DNA from: Alentia gelatinosa | Taxonomy: Eukaryota; Annelida; Polychaeta; Phyllodocida; Polynoidae | Length of the DNA: 64,000 nucleotides | Assembly: GCA_950022655.1 (NCBI GenBank) | Contig: OX465583.1 | Coordinates: 68,893,152-68,957,151, forward strand | Direction: 5' to 3' | In this document: in pieces, positions 54,302-64,000 of the stretch | Numbering within the stretch: the first letter of the stretch is position 1 | Layout of the letters: the number at the start of each line of letters is the position of its first letter | The notes under the pieces: generated by a model | Databases searched by the model: none | The model's input: the letters and a program-made list of their open reading frames with translations, nothing else | What the model was told of the DNA's origin: nothing | Position numbers and translations under genes: made by a program

Positions 54302-54630
54302 ACTATACTGAGGGATTTTAATGATAAGCTGTTCAAACTTAGAAAAATTCGATTCCTATTAAATACAGATGCAAGTTTATCAATTGTCAAGCACGTGCTG
54401 CTACCGATTATCGAATATGCCGATTTTGCCTTTACCCTCATGAATATGCAGATGAGATCCAAACTCTAAGTGCTAGTAAATAAAGCCTTAAGGCAAGCAA
54501 TAGGAGTAAGAGAGGCAACTGAAATACAGGCTGAAAAACTTTATAGATTATATAGAATTAGTTCACTCAACATAAGAAGGGCTAGTCACCTGTTGTGCCC
54601 AAAAAAGGTCTATGGTAATGCACTTCAGTT
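54302..54630 (+). pseudogene. LINE (non-LTR) reverse transcriptase C-terminal fragment
   Basis: One frame from 54,302 to about 54,630 reads like the region after the RT core in CR1/Jockey-like LINEs. In order: FNDKLFKLRKIRFLLNTD, LPIIEYADF, an internal TAA at 54,467-54,469, LVNKALRQAIGV and LNIRRASHL. The [Q/V]NKALR and I..YA.. spacing are family hallmarks. Both ends are missing and the right side is cut by family B, so it is a dead fragment. It shows LINE activity in this genome, the likely source of machinery for the SINEs, though which LINE drove them is not known. Confidence 0.6.
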
Positions 54631-54631
54631 G

Positions 54632-54935
54632 ATAGTTTTTTGTGACCCACTTGCACCCATTCAAATTGTCATTTCTAAAGTCGACTAGGATCCAAATATA
54701 TCTAGCACCAATGGGTCAATGAGGTATCTCAGTCTCTAGTGATTGGTCATGGTCAGCTAGGCCTGCCTCTGAAACCCCGAGACACTGGCACCCTTCTCCT
54801 TCCCCCCTATCACAGTAAATAGCACGCAGATAGTGAAGGGATAGTTTTCTGGAAGCACGCTGGAAGTCTATACGTGACCACTCTAAACTTTAGTCAACAT
54901 ATATATATAGGGCATCCGAGCACGCTCTTAAAAGG
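54632..54935 (-). repeat. Dispersed repeat family B, inverted copy
   Basis: Reverse order of family B blocks: TGTGACCCACTTGCACCC, GGATCCAAATATATC, GGTCAATGAGGTATCTCAG, GTGATTGGTCATGGTCAGCT, GCAGATAGTGAAGGGATAG, GACCACTCTAAAC. Another minus copy lies at 57,238-57,510, and a partial one at 57,535-57,650. Confidence 0.75.
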
Positions 54936-55224
54936 TCTACACGTACGATCCTAGATTATTCAACGGTCCCCAGGGACTGCTGACCAATATTACCAGGGGT
55001 GACTCCTTGGCGTAGGAGCACGGCAGCGAAAGAAGCACTCTATTTCACAGCTAATTGGTAATAGATCTACACTCAGCCTTGGCTATCACCAGGCGAAGGG
55101 CCACTTAAAAACAGAGGGCCAAGTTACCCGCCGCAAGCCCGCCATCTGTGGCCGGGACTTCGAGGAGTTGGTGAGTGTGGGGTGTGTATTGATCGTCACG
55201 AGACTTGGTCACCAAGCAAGCCAG

Positions 55225-55520
55225 CACTCTCCCCCCAGATCTTTCGCTGGCTTAATCTCTGCCCCAACCCAAAGCTGGTTCCCTGGGTATCCACTAAAGA
55301 AGGGGGAGACCAGCGAATATTTCAGATTTAAAACTAGGTAAATGTCAAAAGTTATACAAGTCAAACAACTCACATATCATGAGTTATGAAATATGGGAAT
55401 CGTTAAAGGAGCTTCACAGACAATCCGGCTGTTTCTTTTTCAAACTTAAACCATTTTATAATGGGAATTCACAGTAGATTAGACTGCCCCTTCAGAACAG
55501 CACATGGGCATTGTTGACAA
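55225..55520 (-). repeat. Dispersed repeat family R, inverted partial copy
   Basis: Contains, inverted, the blocks CCAGCATTGGG-like, GATACCCAGG, AACAACTCATATAT-like, CAATCC..CTGTTTC and GACTGTCCC from 30.9-31.3 kb. Confidence 0.6.
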
Positions 55521-55899
55521 AACAAAGCCCTGCAACACGTGAGGTGCTTTCCACTGAAGAAGGTTGGGGCAGAGATACAAGCAACCGCAGGAAATAAAGC
55601 GCAGGATATCTGCTGGGAGAGTGGCGAGCCGGGTGGAGGGGAACTAATGAACCCGCCATACCCTTGGCAAGCCTACTCCTTGCGCCATACTTGTAAAAGA
55701 ACCACCTGTTGGTGTTGGGCCCTCAGGCCGTCTTGCAATATGCCCCCCTAAAGACGTGGGTATAAATAACGCTATATTGGCCGTGTGGTTTGCGAGCCCT
55801 TCAGCGGATGGAATCTTTTTCTCTACTTTATTAACCCCCCCGACCCCCCTACGCAAACTGGTTTTCCTCTTGGCAGTGGATTGTAACGAGAGCAATGAC

Positions 55900-55900
<1 letters not shown>

Positions 55901-55969
<69 letters not shown>
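55901..55969. repeat. (TA)n microsatellite
   Basis: An uninterrupted TA run of about 30 units followed by TGTATATAT. Confidence 0.95.
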
Positions 55970-55997
55970 CTAGACATCACTGGGTGAGTATGGGATG

Positions 55998-56760
55998 ATC
56001 ACTCTCCTAGCACAGATCTTGCACTTCACTTCCTGCCCTGCTTGTATCTCTGCACCGACCTGCCTGTTTTGGGCAAAATCTGCCCCATACGCCAATTTTT
56101 CAAATATCCTAAATTGTTTGCGCTTTGGGGAGTATCTTGTGTTCCATTTGTATAGGGAAGCACATATTTATTTATTTAGTATATGATATACACTAATTTA
56201 TGTTATGTCAAATCAGGCATAGTCTTAGGGATTACTTTCTTCAGTTGGAAGCATCTCGTGTGTTGCAAGGCTTTGTTCTTCAATATGTAACATGTGCTCA
56301 CTTGAAGGGTTATTCTAATCAATGGCGGATTTACAATAAAACGTGTTGTAGAGTGAAAAAGAAACAGTTGGATTGTCTGTGAAGCTCATCTAAAAGTTAC
56401 AATATTTCCTCATAATATATGAGTTGTTCGATTTTCATAACATTTTGACAGTTACCCTGTTTGAATTCGAAATGTTGGCTGGTTCCCGCTATATTCAGTG
56501 GAAACCTGAGACCTGTTTCACTAGTTTCATAACATATCTAGATGGCGTCTAGATGGTGTGTCCGGTTTCATAAGAACTAGACATTAGACTTCCGTTTTGT
56601 CCGTTCTTGCTTGCACTGTTTGTGCCGCTTAAATTCATGTCTATCTAACACTTTGTCATGAAACTAGTGAAACAGGTCCCTGGGGAACCAGCATTGGGTT
56701 GAGGCAGAGATAGGTAAGTACCAGCGCTGCAAAAGATCTGCTAGGAGAGTGTGCGGGATG
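55998..56760 (+). repeat. Dispersed repeat family R, copy 2, split by a MITE
   Basis: Collinear with 30,405-31,260. Near 56,500 the GCTGGTTCC..GGATACC..CCAGCATTGGG block is interrupted by the 56,510-56,678 element. Confidence 0.7.
56510..56678. mobile_element. Short MITE with GACCTGTTTCAC ends
   Basis: Left GACCTGTTTCACTAGTTTCA and right inverse TGAAACTAGTGAAACAGGTC are perfectly complementary over at least 21 bp. Length 169 bp. CCTGA/CCTGG outside the ends may be a 4-5-bp target duplication. Confidence 0.8.
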
Positions 56761-57664
56761 ACGCCTGCGGTGACAGCAGCGATTGTCACTCACTGTCACT
56801 ACCGCTGTGACAGGTATACCTCCAGCCTGAATGCCCCTGGTCGTGTCAGCTCTGACCGCGTGGCTCGTTTCAGGTACCGCCATGATGTTTTTTGTGACGT
56901 GGAGTCTTCACGGGAAGCTATTTGCGCACACCCCGTGCTAAAAATATACCACCCCCAGCCGAGCATGCTTGTTGGCAAGCAGCTTGGAGGTTTTTTCACC
57001 AGACTGTAGCAAGCAGAGGAAGTAGGGATACACGAAACAGCAGTGTAAGTTGTGTGTTTTGTGTTATGCTTTTCTGTGGAAAGCTGCATGTCTCTTTTAG
57101 TTAGAATGAGTTCTCTGTGGTTTCATGGTTTAAGCATCAGTCTGCTATAGTCTCGCTTTCTCGTACCATACGAACAAAACAAGAACAAATGACATGTTCA
57201 TCATTGATGAATGAGCGTTGAATCATAACCAAATAACAACTAAAGGGTTAGGGTTATATTCACTCTATGGATCGTTTTCTATAACCCAGTCAACTTGCCA
57301 TTTCTCGAACTGCCTGAGTCCCGGACCAGAACATATCAAGCAAGAGTGGGTCAATGAGGTATTTCTGTTTTGAGAGGTTGGTCATGGTCAGCTGGGCATT
57401 CCTCTAACACCCTGAGATACTGACACCCTGCTCCTTATCCAATAGCACAGCGAATAGCACGCAGATAGTGAAGGGATAGAATCTTTTTCAGTAGGCTGAA
57501 AGTGTATGTGACCAACACACTGCAAATAAATGAAAATTGAAATGTTTTGGCTACATTCAGTATATGGATAGTTTTCTGTAACCCATTTGCAGCTAGTTAA
57601 CTTGGCTTTTTTTTTAACTTCCTGAGTATAGGATCCAAACACAGCGATCTATCAACCCAAGTTT

Positions 57665-58815
57665 TTATAACTTTATCCTTTCATGGTTTGCATTCCAGCT
57701 CTTGTCCTGGTTCACTTGATTCCCCGAAGTATTTGGCTGGATTCATTGCCAAAGTTCTGTCCAAGTCTGAACAAGCGATTTGGGTTTTTATAGAACGATT
57801 AATATCGAAACTACTTCACATTGCCCGAAGCTTCAGGGTCCCAAGACCCCGAAGTGGTACATTGGGCAGGGTTGTTGGATCTTAATGGGCTGGAAACTTT
57901 ACCGATTCTCGATCCAGAACGCCTTAGGTACCGCTTTGGCACTACACAATGGATTTATGGGAATATTACTGATTCATTTCTCTCTAAGTTATAAGCCAAT
58001 CGTCTAATTGTATAAGTTGTTTATTGAGGAACACGAGTACTAATAAAACATAGGATGACTTCCAAAGGACTAGAGCCAACTGAAGGCTGTGTCACCTTGA
58101 AGTAAATGGATGTATAAAGAAAACATTATGACTCTATCTGGGACAGAGCCATTGTTAGTTCATGAAGCAGTCACCAGTTGGCCCTTTGGGAGGACAGATC
58201 TATATTCTGGCTCTTTGTTCTTATGAAATCAACTGCCTTTAAATGTTTTACCATGGTTCCCTTGACGCTCTACACTCATCCCAAAGCAGGATGACATAAT
58301 GATTAAACCCATGACATGATGTTCTTCACATGGAACACTTTATATACATATGTGAGCAAGGCTAGAGTTGTCACACTTCCCAATTATCACTCACTTCTTT
58401 TGCACCTTCCTTATTGAAAAACACCTGCTTTTTCACCTCCATAAGTGAAGAACACCTACTTTTTCACCTCCATTAGTGAAGAACACCTACTCGGGGGGCG
58501 TCATGGCGGCGCCCATGGATCATGGGCTATGTGCTGTATAATAAAGGGTATTACTGAACAATAAGAATATCATGTATAGATCTCTTCCACTCCACCCACC
58601 CGCCTTTCCGCTGAATAAGGCTAATGTAAACAACATTTATTTGTCAAATTTGATCCAATTTTAGATAAGCTGAGCAAAAAAATAATGCCATTTAAGGAAG
58701 TAAGGAATTTCAGAATGTAGTTATTAGCCTGGAATGTAACCATTAGCATAGCTTATTATGTTTAAAAAGGCTTTCAAAAACTTTGATGCAGAATCGATCC
58801 TGAAATAGTTATGTT
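57665..58815. other. Unassigned stretch
   Basis: 57,690-58,007 has open frames in two phases with reasonable residue mix but no known motif. 58,430-58,490 contains a three-fold GAAGAACACCTACTTTTTCA repeat (about 30 bp). A CCATGG/ATGGCGGCGCCCAT palindrome-like word is at 58,501-58,520. Confidence 0.25.
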
Positions 58816-58822
58816 CTTTTTT

Positions 58823-59105
58823 ATTATCCTACCTCTAATAAAAAAACGCCATAGACTTAACATGGGATTTGTTTGTGTCACGGGTGTGACATAAAGTGTT
58901 TATGTCAATAGTTTCTAATACTGAAAAAATATGGAAGCGGGATAGGATAAAATCTAAACGCCACTCGTTTGAGTTTGAGTTTACTTATGTCACTCATTTT
59001 GTTGGCTGCGTAATCTCACTCGTCTTTGACTCATAAAATTACTGAGCCAACAAAATGCGTGACATAACTAAACTCAGACTCAAACTCGTGACGTCTCTTG
59101 ATATT
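58823..59105. mobile_element. TIR element plus adjoining palindrome, copy 2
   Basis: TATCCTACCTCTAATAAAAA, CGCCATAGACTTAACATGGG, GGGATAGGATAAAA, then palindrome arms GAGTTTGAGTTTACTTATGT / ACATAACTAAACTCAGACTC around CGTCTTTGACTCATAAAATT. Collinear with 25,763-26,045. Confidence 0.7.
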
Positions 59106-59289
59106 ACTATCATTTGCCATATTACTGTGATATAATGTGATAGTTCTCTGAATGATGCAATAAGCAGCATACTGTATAACACCTATGAATGATCACAGTT
59201 TTTAGACTATGAGATAGGACATCAAACGAAAGCCAGCAGAGGATACATACCGCATGGATCGAAATGGTCAACAAAGCAGAGGTGTATTA

Positions 59290-59440
59290 GAGGGAAACTA
59301 TGTTCCGGTGAAAGGAAGTCAAAGTTACGAGGTAAGGCTTGGAAAAATTACTGCCCAAGGCGTTGGCCGCGGGCAGTAATTTATCCAAGCCTTACCGAGT
59401 AATTTTGACTTCCTTTCACTGGTACTTGGTTTCCCTATTC
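59290..59440. repeat. Large imperfect palindrome, about 65-bp arms
   Basis: AAGTCAAAGTTACGAGGTAA, GGCTTGGAAAAATTACTGCC on the left pair with GGCAGTAATTTATCCAAGCC, TTACCGAGTAATTTTGACTT on the right around a CCAAGGCGTTGGCCGCG centre. A shorter relative is at 62,038-62,155, where the centre reads ACGCGGCCAAGGCATTG. Confidence 0.8.
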
Positions 59441-59903
59441 CTATATACCTTCAAATGTGGTTTAATAACGATAATCAGCGTTATTTGCTCATCCACCATC
59501 AAACCTGAAGCCAGATCCAACCTTATCGAGTAACTTGACACTTTATGTTTACTCCCCACTGCGCTTTTCATATGAATTTTGTAAGAGACAATCTGATTGG
59601 TCTAAATGTCAACCTTGGGTAGTATACGGCAACCTTGGGTAGTATACGGCAACCTTGGGTAGTATCCATAAGTTACTCCACCCCCCAGAATGTGTTGTAA
59701 GCATAGAGTGTACAGCCATAGGTATATAGGAATTCTACATCATTGCTACTGTAGCAGTCGCTGGTTCAGTTCCCCACCTAGCCTTTGGATGATCTCATGA
59801 TACTCCAGCGATTAGTATAGGCTATCCTATGTGCTATTACATAGTTCGGTGTGTCTTTCAGATTGAAGTCGGTAGACTGTGAACACCTGATCACACAAAA
59901 CAC

Positions 59904-60062
59904 AAACGCAGACGATTTAAAAAAAGGGATCTCTATGAAATCCTTAGCCATACAGAGGAGCTGGAGCTGCCACTCAATCCTGTACCCTGTACACCAAAGT
60001 GTAAAGTAACATCTGAGGAGTTGGAAGCTGTCAATCAAAGTTGGTTATCTGAGCTCAACCAC
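59904..60062 (+). other. Possible coding fragment, 53 codons, unrecognised
   Basis: Open from an acceptor-like region (ACAAACGCAG near 59,911) to TGA at 60,063. The peptide starts basic (KRRRFKKRDLYEIL) and continues acidic and helical (HTEELELPLNPVP, VTSEELEAVNQSWLSELN), a protein-like rather than repeat-like composition. Family unknown; it lies just before the dispersed repeat at 60,085. It could be an old exon, an unknown transposon's frame, or chance. Confidence 0.25.
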
Positions 60063-60084
60063 TGAGAAGATCTGGAAGACCTCA

Positions 60085-60370
60085 AGCAATGTGAGGCCCC
60101 AAGGTTTCAGTCTTTTAGAACATAGCGAGTGACCTGTCAACTGCTGCGGACTCAGTATTTTATACAAGCCAAGTTACATAATCTGGGCGGACCCACAGCA
60201 CCCGCCGCAGACTAGGCTTTTTATACAAAGTGAGTTTAGTAACATTTAAAGAATCCATGGCACATACGTGCATGGGCTCTCCCGAACCACCACACAGCAG
60301 GGACTGATAATCAACATCCTCCATCGAAGAGTGAACACACCACCACTGGACTAACCCAACCCTTATATAC
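60085..60370 (+). repeat. Dispersed repeat, pair with 43,438-43,680
   Basis: See 43,438. This copy has an extra GCATACGTGCATGG-like insertion. Confidence 0.5.
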
Positions 60371-60374
60371 TACC

Positions 60375-61190
60375 ATAGGTTTTATATGAACTTTGGCTGA
60401 TCTTTTAATATGAAATTCAATGTACATTTTTATTAGGGGAATATTGTACGTATAATCACTGAATTCGGATATACAGCCATTCTCCCACTGTGGTCCTCAT
60501 TCTAATGGCGGGTGTTAAGCCAAAAGAGCAGTAGGTACCATTTTTGTGTAAGTCTTTGGTATGACCCAGCCAGAGTTTGAACCCACAACCTCCCATGCTC
60601 AAGGCGAACACTCCTGCCACTTAGCCACTGAACTTGTACACCCATTTAGATGCATTGGAACATTCCGCCGCTAAACAAGGGGTTCAAAGAGGTCCATCTG
60701 AATACCGTCCAACAGGAGCAAACAATAGAACACGTAGAACCTTATATTGCAGACCTATAGAACCTTTGAGCCCCAACCAAACATCTGCTCAACAGAGAAG
60801 GAATTTCCAGCCACCTAATTTGGAATTCTAGCCGACTGTTCAATACTCCTCCTACACTGTAGATTGAGCCCCCCGTGTCCTATTCCGGTTCCCTGATTAA
60901 GGATGCCTCCCCAGCCTCTCTCCATAGTACGCCAAGGACGGCAGGGAATTGCCAAGGATTGCCAGGCTCTGTCGAGGTGCTGGTCATTAGTGGTGTGTAG
61001 TGGTGGTAGTAACACCACCATCTAGTTCACCCACCCCCACAGGCACTGGTTTGGAGAGGAGGCGGTGTGATGTGGGGCCAGGGTGATGACAGGGGAGTGT
61101 GCGTCTTTTTGTGGTTGTCAGGGGATGTCTGCTGGGCTGTAGAACAGTGTGGGAGTACGGCGGCTACTGAACAGACTGGTCAGACAACCA
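60375..61190. other. Unassigned stretch
   Basis: 60,540-60,640 (TTGAACCCACAACCTCCCAT, ACTTAGCCACTGAAC) resembles, on the minus strand, a tRNA-like SINE head (GGGAGGTTGTGGGTTCAAAC as a B box; GTGGCTAAGTGG as an A-box-like word). It is degraded and lacks a clear tail or duplication. The rest is unassigned. Confidence 0.35.
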
Positions 61191-61196
61191 CTATAG

Positions 61197-61800
61197 CCCA
61201 ATATACATCTACCGATTTCGGAACATTGATGTACCTTTGTCGGCAACGAAGGAATGGTAATTTGTCTCAGGCATAACATCCTAATGGAGTTGGCCACAGT
61301 GGGTAGATGTAGGACAGCTAGACAAGGGTCAACAAATGATTAGTGTCACCCCCTCATGGAGATGGTCTTTTTTTGGCCAACGAGTTGCGGCTCGATGTTC
61401 CTAAATCGGTCACCAAAGGTTCATCAACATGTTGATAAATCCAGTTGCCGACAATGGAATGTTAAAAAAAGGCCCTTGATTGGGTGGCTAACACGGGCCA
61501 AAGTATTATGTTATTTGCCTCGGACAAGTTCTCTGACTCCCATACGATTTGGGAACTAATCGTTCAATCCTGAATCAGTAGAAGTGTATTGGGCTTAGGG
61601 ATCAATCGGCACCAAGTCGGTGGATGTCATTACACAATGGTTGAGTCCAATGCACACCAACCAATTTGGGGTTGAACGATTAGTTCCCAAATTGTATAGG
61701 AGTCGGTGAACTTGTTGCAGGCAAATTACATAACCAAACAGGGGCATTTCCAACGTTCTGTTGACACCGACTGGATTTATCAATATGTTGATAAGCTCCT
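61197..61800. mobile_element. TIR elements with AGCCCAATA ends (minus copies)
   Basis: AGCCCAATATACATCTACCG at 61,197 and GTAGAAGTGTATTGGGCTTA near 61,578 bound about 400 bp containing TTCATCAACATGTTGATAAA. A second, divergent unit follows to about 61,790 with ATTTATCAATATGTTGATAA. Related to 5.58-5.74 and 7.07-7.61 kb. Confidence 0.65.
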
Positions 61801-62614
61801 GAAACTCCTGACGAAGATAGATAAATCTTTCGAAACGTTGAGTTTTTAGACACCATCACCTATCGTTTATCTCATTAGCTTACATGTACTCATCAGTTAT
61901 CATCAATAAAACTGAATTTAATTGAAATGGAACAAGTCTGGTTTTGTGCGGTTAACTACCTACACATATAGGTTGATGAACTCTTGGCAAGCGAATTAGG
62001 AATATAGACTGACAACTTATTGGTGACAAAAGGACAATTCGGTAAGGCTTGGAAAAATTACTGCACGCGGCCAAGGCATTGGGCAGTAATTTTTCCGGGC
62101 CTCGCCTCGTAACTTTGACTTTCTCTCACCGGAACATAGTTTCCCTCTATTCCCAATCCATTGATCGAGCAATTCAATTTTCCTGTCAATTCATTTAAAG
62201 TTACCTGCACTTAGTGAGAGCACATCATGGAATATATGAATAATGGATGTCAGAAGAATCAGCAATTCTTCAAATCATAGCGATCAAGGAACACAGAAGG
62301 CGTTAGTTATACATGTATCCATTTATTTTGAAGGGCAGGCCACAAGGCAGTGGCAAATTGCATCAATATGCTTTGAGCACTGCGATTTAGATGAATACTG
62401 GAGAACTTGACCCGCAACGAACTCGACCAGTGAAAGACTCGACCCGTAACGAACTCGACCCGTTTTAAGAACTTGACCTGTAAAGGAATCGACCAGTTTC
62501 AAATCTTCCCAACTCAAGTGGCTCAACTGCGAATAAATACTATACTGAGAAGTAAGTAATTTATATTGGCTTCAAATTTGGTCTTCCTTGGACAAACAGG
62601 AAACCCTTCTCCTA

Positions 62615-62722
62615 AGCCTAACGCTACCCCTAACCCTTTCCCGAACCCTAACCCTATCCCTATCCCTACCTCTAACCTTAACCCTAACCCTATCCCTAAC
62701 CCTAACCTTAACCCTACACCTA
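62615..62722 (+). repeat. Telomere-like CCCTAA repeat block
   Basis: About 15 units of CCCTAA with variants CCCTAT, CCTTAA and CCCTAC. It is the TTAGGG telomere motif common in animals, degraded, so an old interstitial block rather than a chromosome end. Confidence 0.85.
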
Positions 62723-62820
62723 CATATATAACAGTATTTTCTATATCCACTGGTTTATGTGTCTGGATTCTAACTACTCTGACCTTTCCTTCTATATGAA
62801 AATATCTTAACCCTTTCAAG

Positions 62821-63161
62821 GCGGGTAATGCCTTGAGGCATTCCCCAGCATAGACCGGATAATGCCTTGAGGCATTCCCCCGCGGAGACCGGATAATGCC
62901 TTGAGGCATTATTTATGAAATTAAGTAATATTTACCATTTCATTGTTTTATGAAGAAATAATTGATCAATACATCTGAAACTTTCAGAGAATATACTTAT
63001 GATATAGTATTTGATATAAATAAGAATGATGTGTTATATCACATGATCAAATAATGGAATATGGGTTTAGATAAAAACCGGCCTGTCCCCTAGGGTTATA
63101 CCAGTCCAAAGTACCCGCCCCAACCAATAGGGCTCTGCCACAGACCCCCGCCTTTAAAGGG
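62821..63161. mobile_element. piggyBac-like MITE, CCCTTT ends, copy 2
   Basis: TTAA at 62,817-62,820 and 63,162-63,165. Ends CCCTTTCAAGGCGGG and inverse CCCGCCTTTAAAGGG, one mismatch. Three tandem near-perfect palindromes AATGCCTTGAGGCATT (about 62,827, 62,870 and 62,897) mirror those of 38,971-39,330. Confidence 0.85.
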
Positions 63162-63269
63162 TTAAGTATCTGAAACGGGTCGAGTTCTCTAGTCAATTGC
63201 GCCAAAACGGGTCGAGTTCTCCTGACAACTACGGGTCGAGTTCGTTTCGGGTCGAGTTCTCCAGTAACT

Positions 63270-64000
63270 ATTTAAATACCGGTTGGTGATTTAATTTGGA
63301 TTCTGCTCGGAAGGTACGGGCAGGTCACTGAGTCATTCGTGCAATCATCGACCAGAATATGCGTTGTTGGGTGCAGGGCCTAAATGTCGTAGACAGATCG
63401 GGAGCATCGTAAAGTATTCTGCCGGAAAAATCACTCTCACGTTTACGATACTCGATGGAAAATTATCAAATTTTGTAATGACAAACGACCAATAATTGAA
63501 TTTGTGGTTTATCTAAATCGCAAAGTGAAATTGTAAAACATTTCTAATCATCTCATTACTTCATTAATTACCTCATTTTCGTATTCTGTACATATCTCAT
63601 GCAAGACGACAAGTTGTTTTCTGGTTAGACAACTAATGTTGATAGCAAGAGCTTGGCCAGAATAACTGCTACGCAGAGGCCGGCTAATGAACCTCTCTAC
63701 AGTACCTAATAAAAAAAAATTAATAAAAAGGAATATAGGCATACTAGCAGGGCAAATGCTATGATTTTCAGTTAAGTCAAAGTGTCTCAAATTCCTTTCT
63801 ATAGTTTAACTTGAAACGGAACATTTAGTTTCTGAAAAAAAGATACAATATTCTAGATATGCTGGTAAGACAATCTGTTCAAAACTATCCGATATTTCCT
63901 GAATCATAGTGCACTATGTTTTGAAAAATAAAAATGCTGCCATAAGATCTACATTGGTGCATCGTGAGGCGCATCGAAACCGAGATCATCTCTTTCGCAT
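63270..64000. other. Unassigned AT-rich stretch
   Basis: No repeat, exon or promoter signal is recognised to the end of the window. Confidence 0.3.

Larger units (their letters stand above)
62397..63265. mobile_element. TIR element with repeated AACTCGACCCG ends, hosting a nested MITE
   Basis: Left ACTGGAGAACTTGACCCGCA, ACGAACTCGACC; right GGTCGAGTTCGTTTCGGGTC, GAGTTCTCCAGT: a 32-bp inverted end with 2-3 mismatches, a T before and an A after. The AACTCGACC word is repeated about five times inside each end (62,407-62,495 and, inverted, 63,176-63,262). The interior holds the telomere-like block and the piggyBac-like MITE. No transposase. Confidence 0.75.

Overview
This is a gene-poor, repeat-dense stretch of an animal nuclear genome. 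It has AT-rich intergenic DNA, CpG-rich promoter-like patches, tRNA-derived SINEs, a tyrosine-recombinase (DIRS/Ngaro-type) retrotransposon, a LINE remnant and many short inverted-repeat transposons. There is a block of CCCTAA telomere-like repeats. Bacterial-style operons, rRNA and functional tRNAs are absent. The repeat content suits a marine invertebrate, perhaps a lophotrochozoan such as a mollusc, but the species cannot be fixed from this sequence.

Layout. 1-3.3 kb: old repeats. 3.3-4.8 kb: a CpG-rich promoter-like region holding the best host-gene evidence, a minus-strand signal-peptide first exon with a splice donor. 4.8-5.6 kb: a 68/82-bp satellite. 5.7-7.1 kb: a complete non-autonomous DNA transposon (28-bp inverted ends, 5-bp target duplication). 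7-14 kb: MITEs, a foldback element, a SINE nested in another repeat and a 20-bp tandem array. 15.5-17.6 kb: a foldback element whose terminal repeat has expanded into a 64-bp minisatellite. 18-20.3 kb: more MITEs and two abutting foldback elements. 22-23.2 kb: the 68-bp satellite again, inverted, with an exact-looking 408-bp higher-order duplication. 23-32 kb: MITEs, palindromes, short tandem arrays and a polypyrimidine block. 33-38 kb: CpG-rich patches, a second SINE and a tandemly duplicated ETS/TATA module. 38.5-39.3 kb: two TTAA-flanked MITEs joined at one TTAA. 44.4-47.7 kb: the DIRS/Ngaro-type element, with a gag-like ORF, a frameshifted RT ORF and an RNase H cut off at a 51-bp direct repeat. 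48.4-49.1 kb: another foldback element. 51.4-53.8 kb: a third SINE and two minisatellites. 54.3 kb: LINE RT tail. 55-63 kb: repeats, hairpins and a TIR element enclosing a piggyBac-like MITE and the telomere-like block.

Apart from the signal-peptide exon and some promoter-like sites, I see no host protein-coding gene. Most long open frames come from tandem repeats whose period is not a multiple of three, or from simple sequence. The recurring theme is non-autonomous transposons, and satellites that appear to have grown from transposon ends. I did not find a new defence or metabolic system. The strongest unusual signals are the terminal-repeat-derived satellites, the SINE subtype with a leader upstream of its tRNA promoter, the nested TTAA elements, and the deleted retrotransposon with its direct repeats kept.
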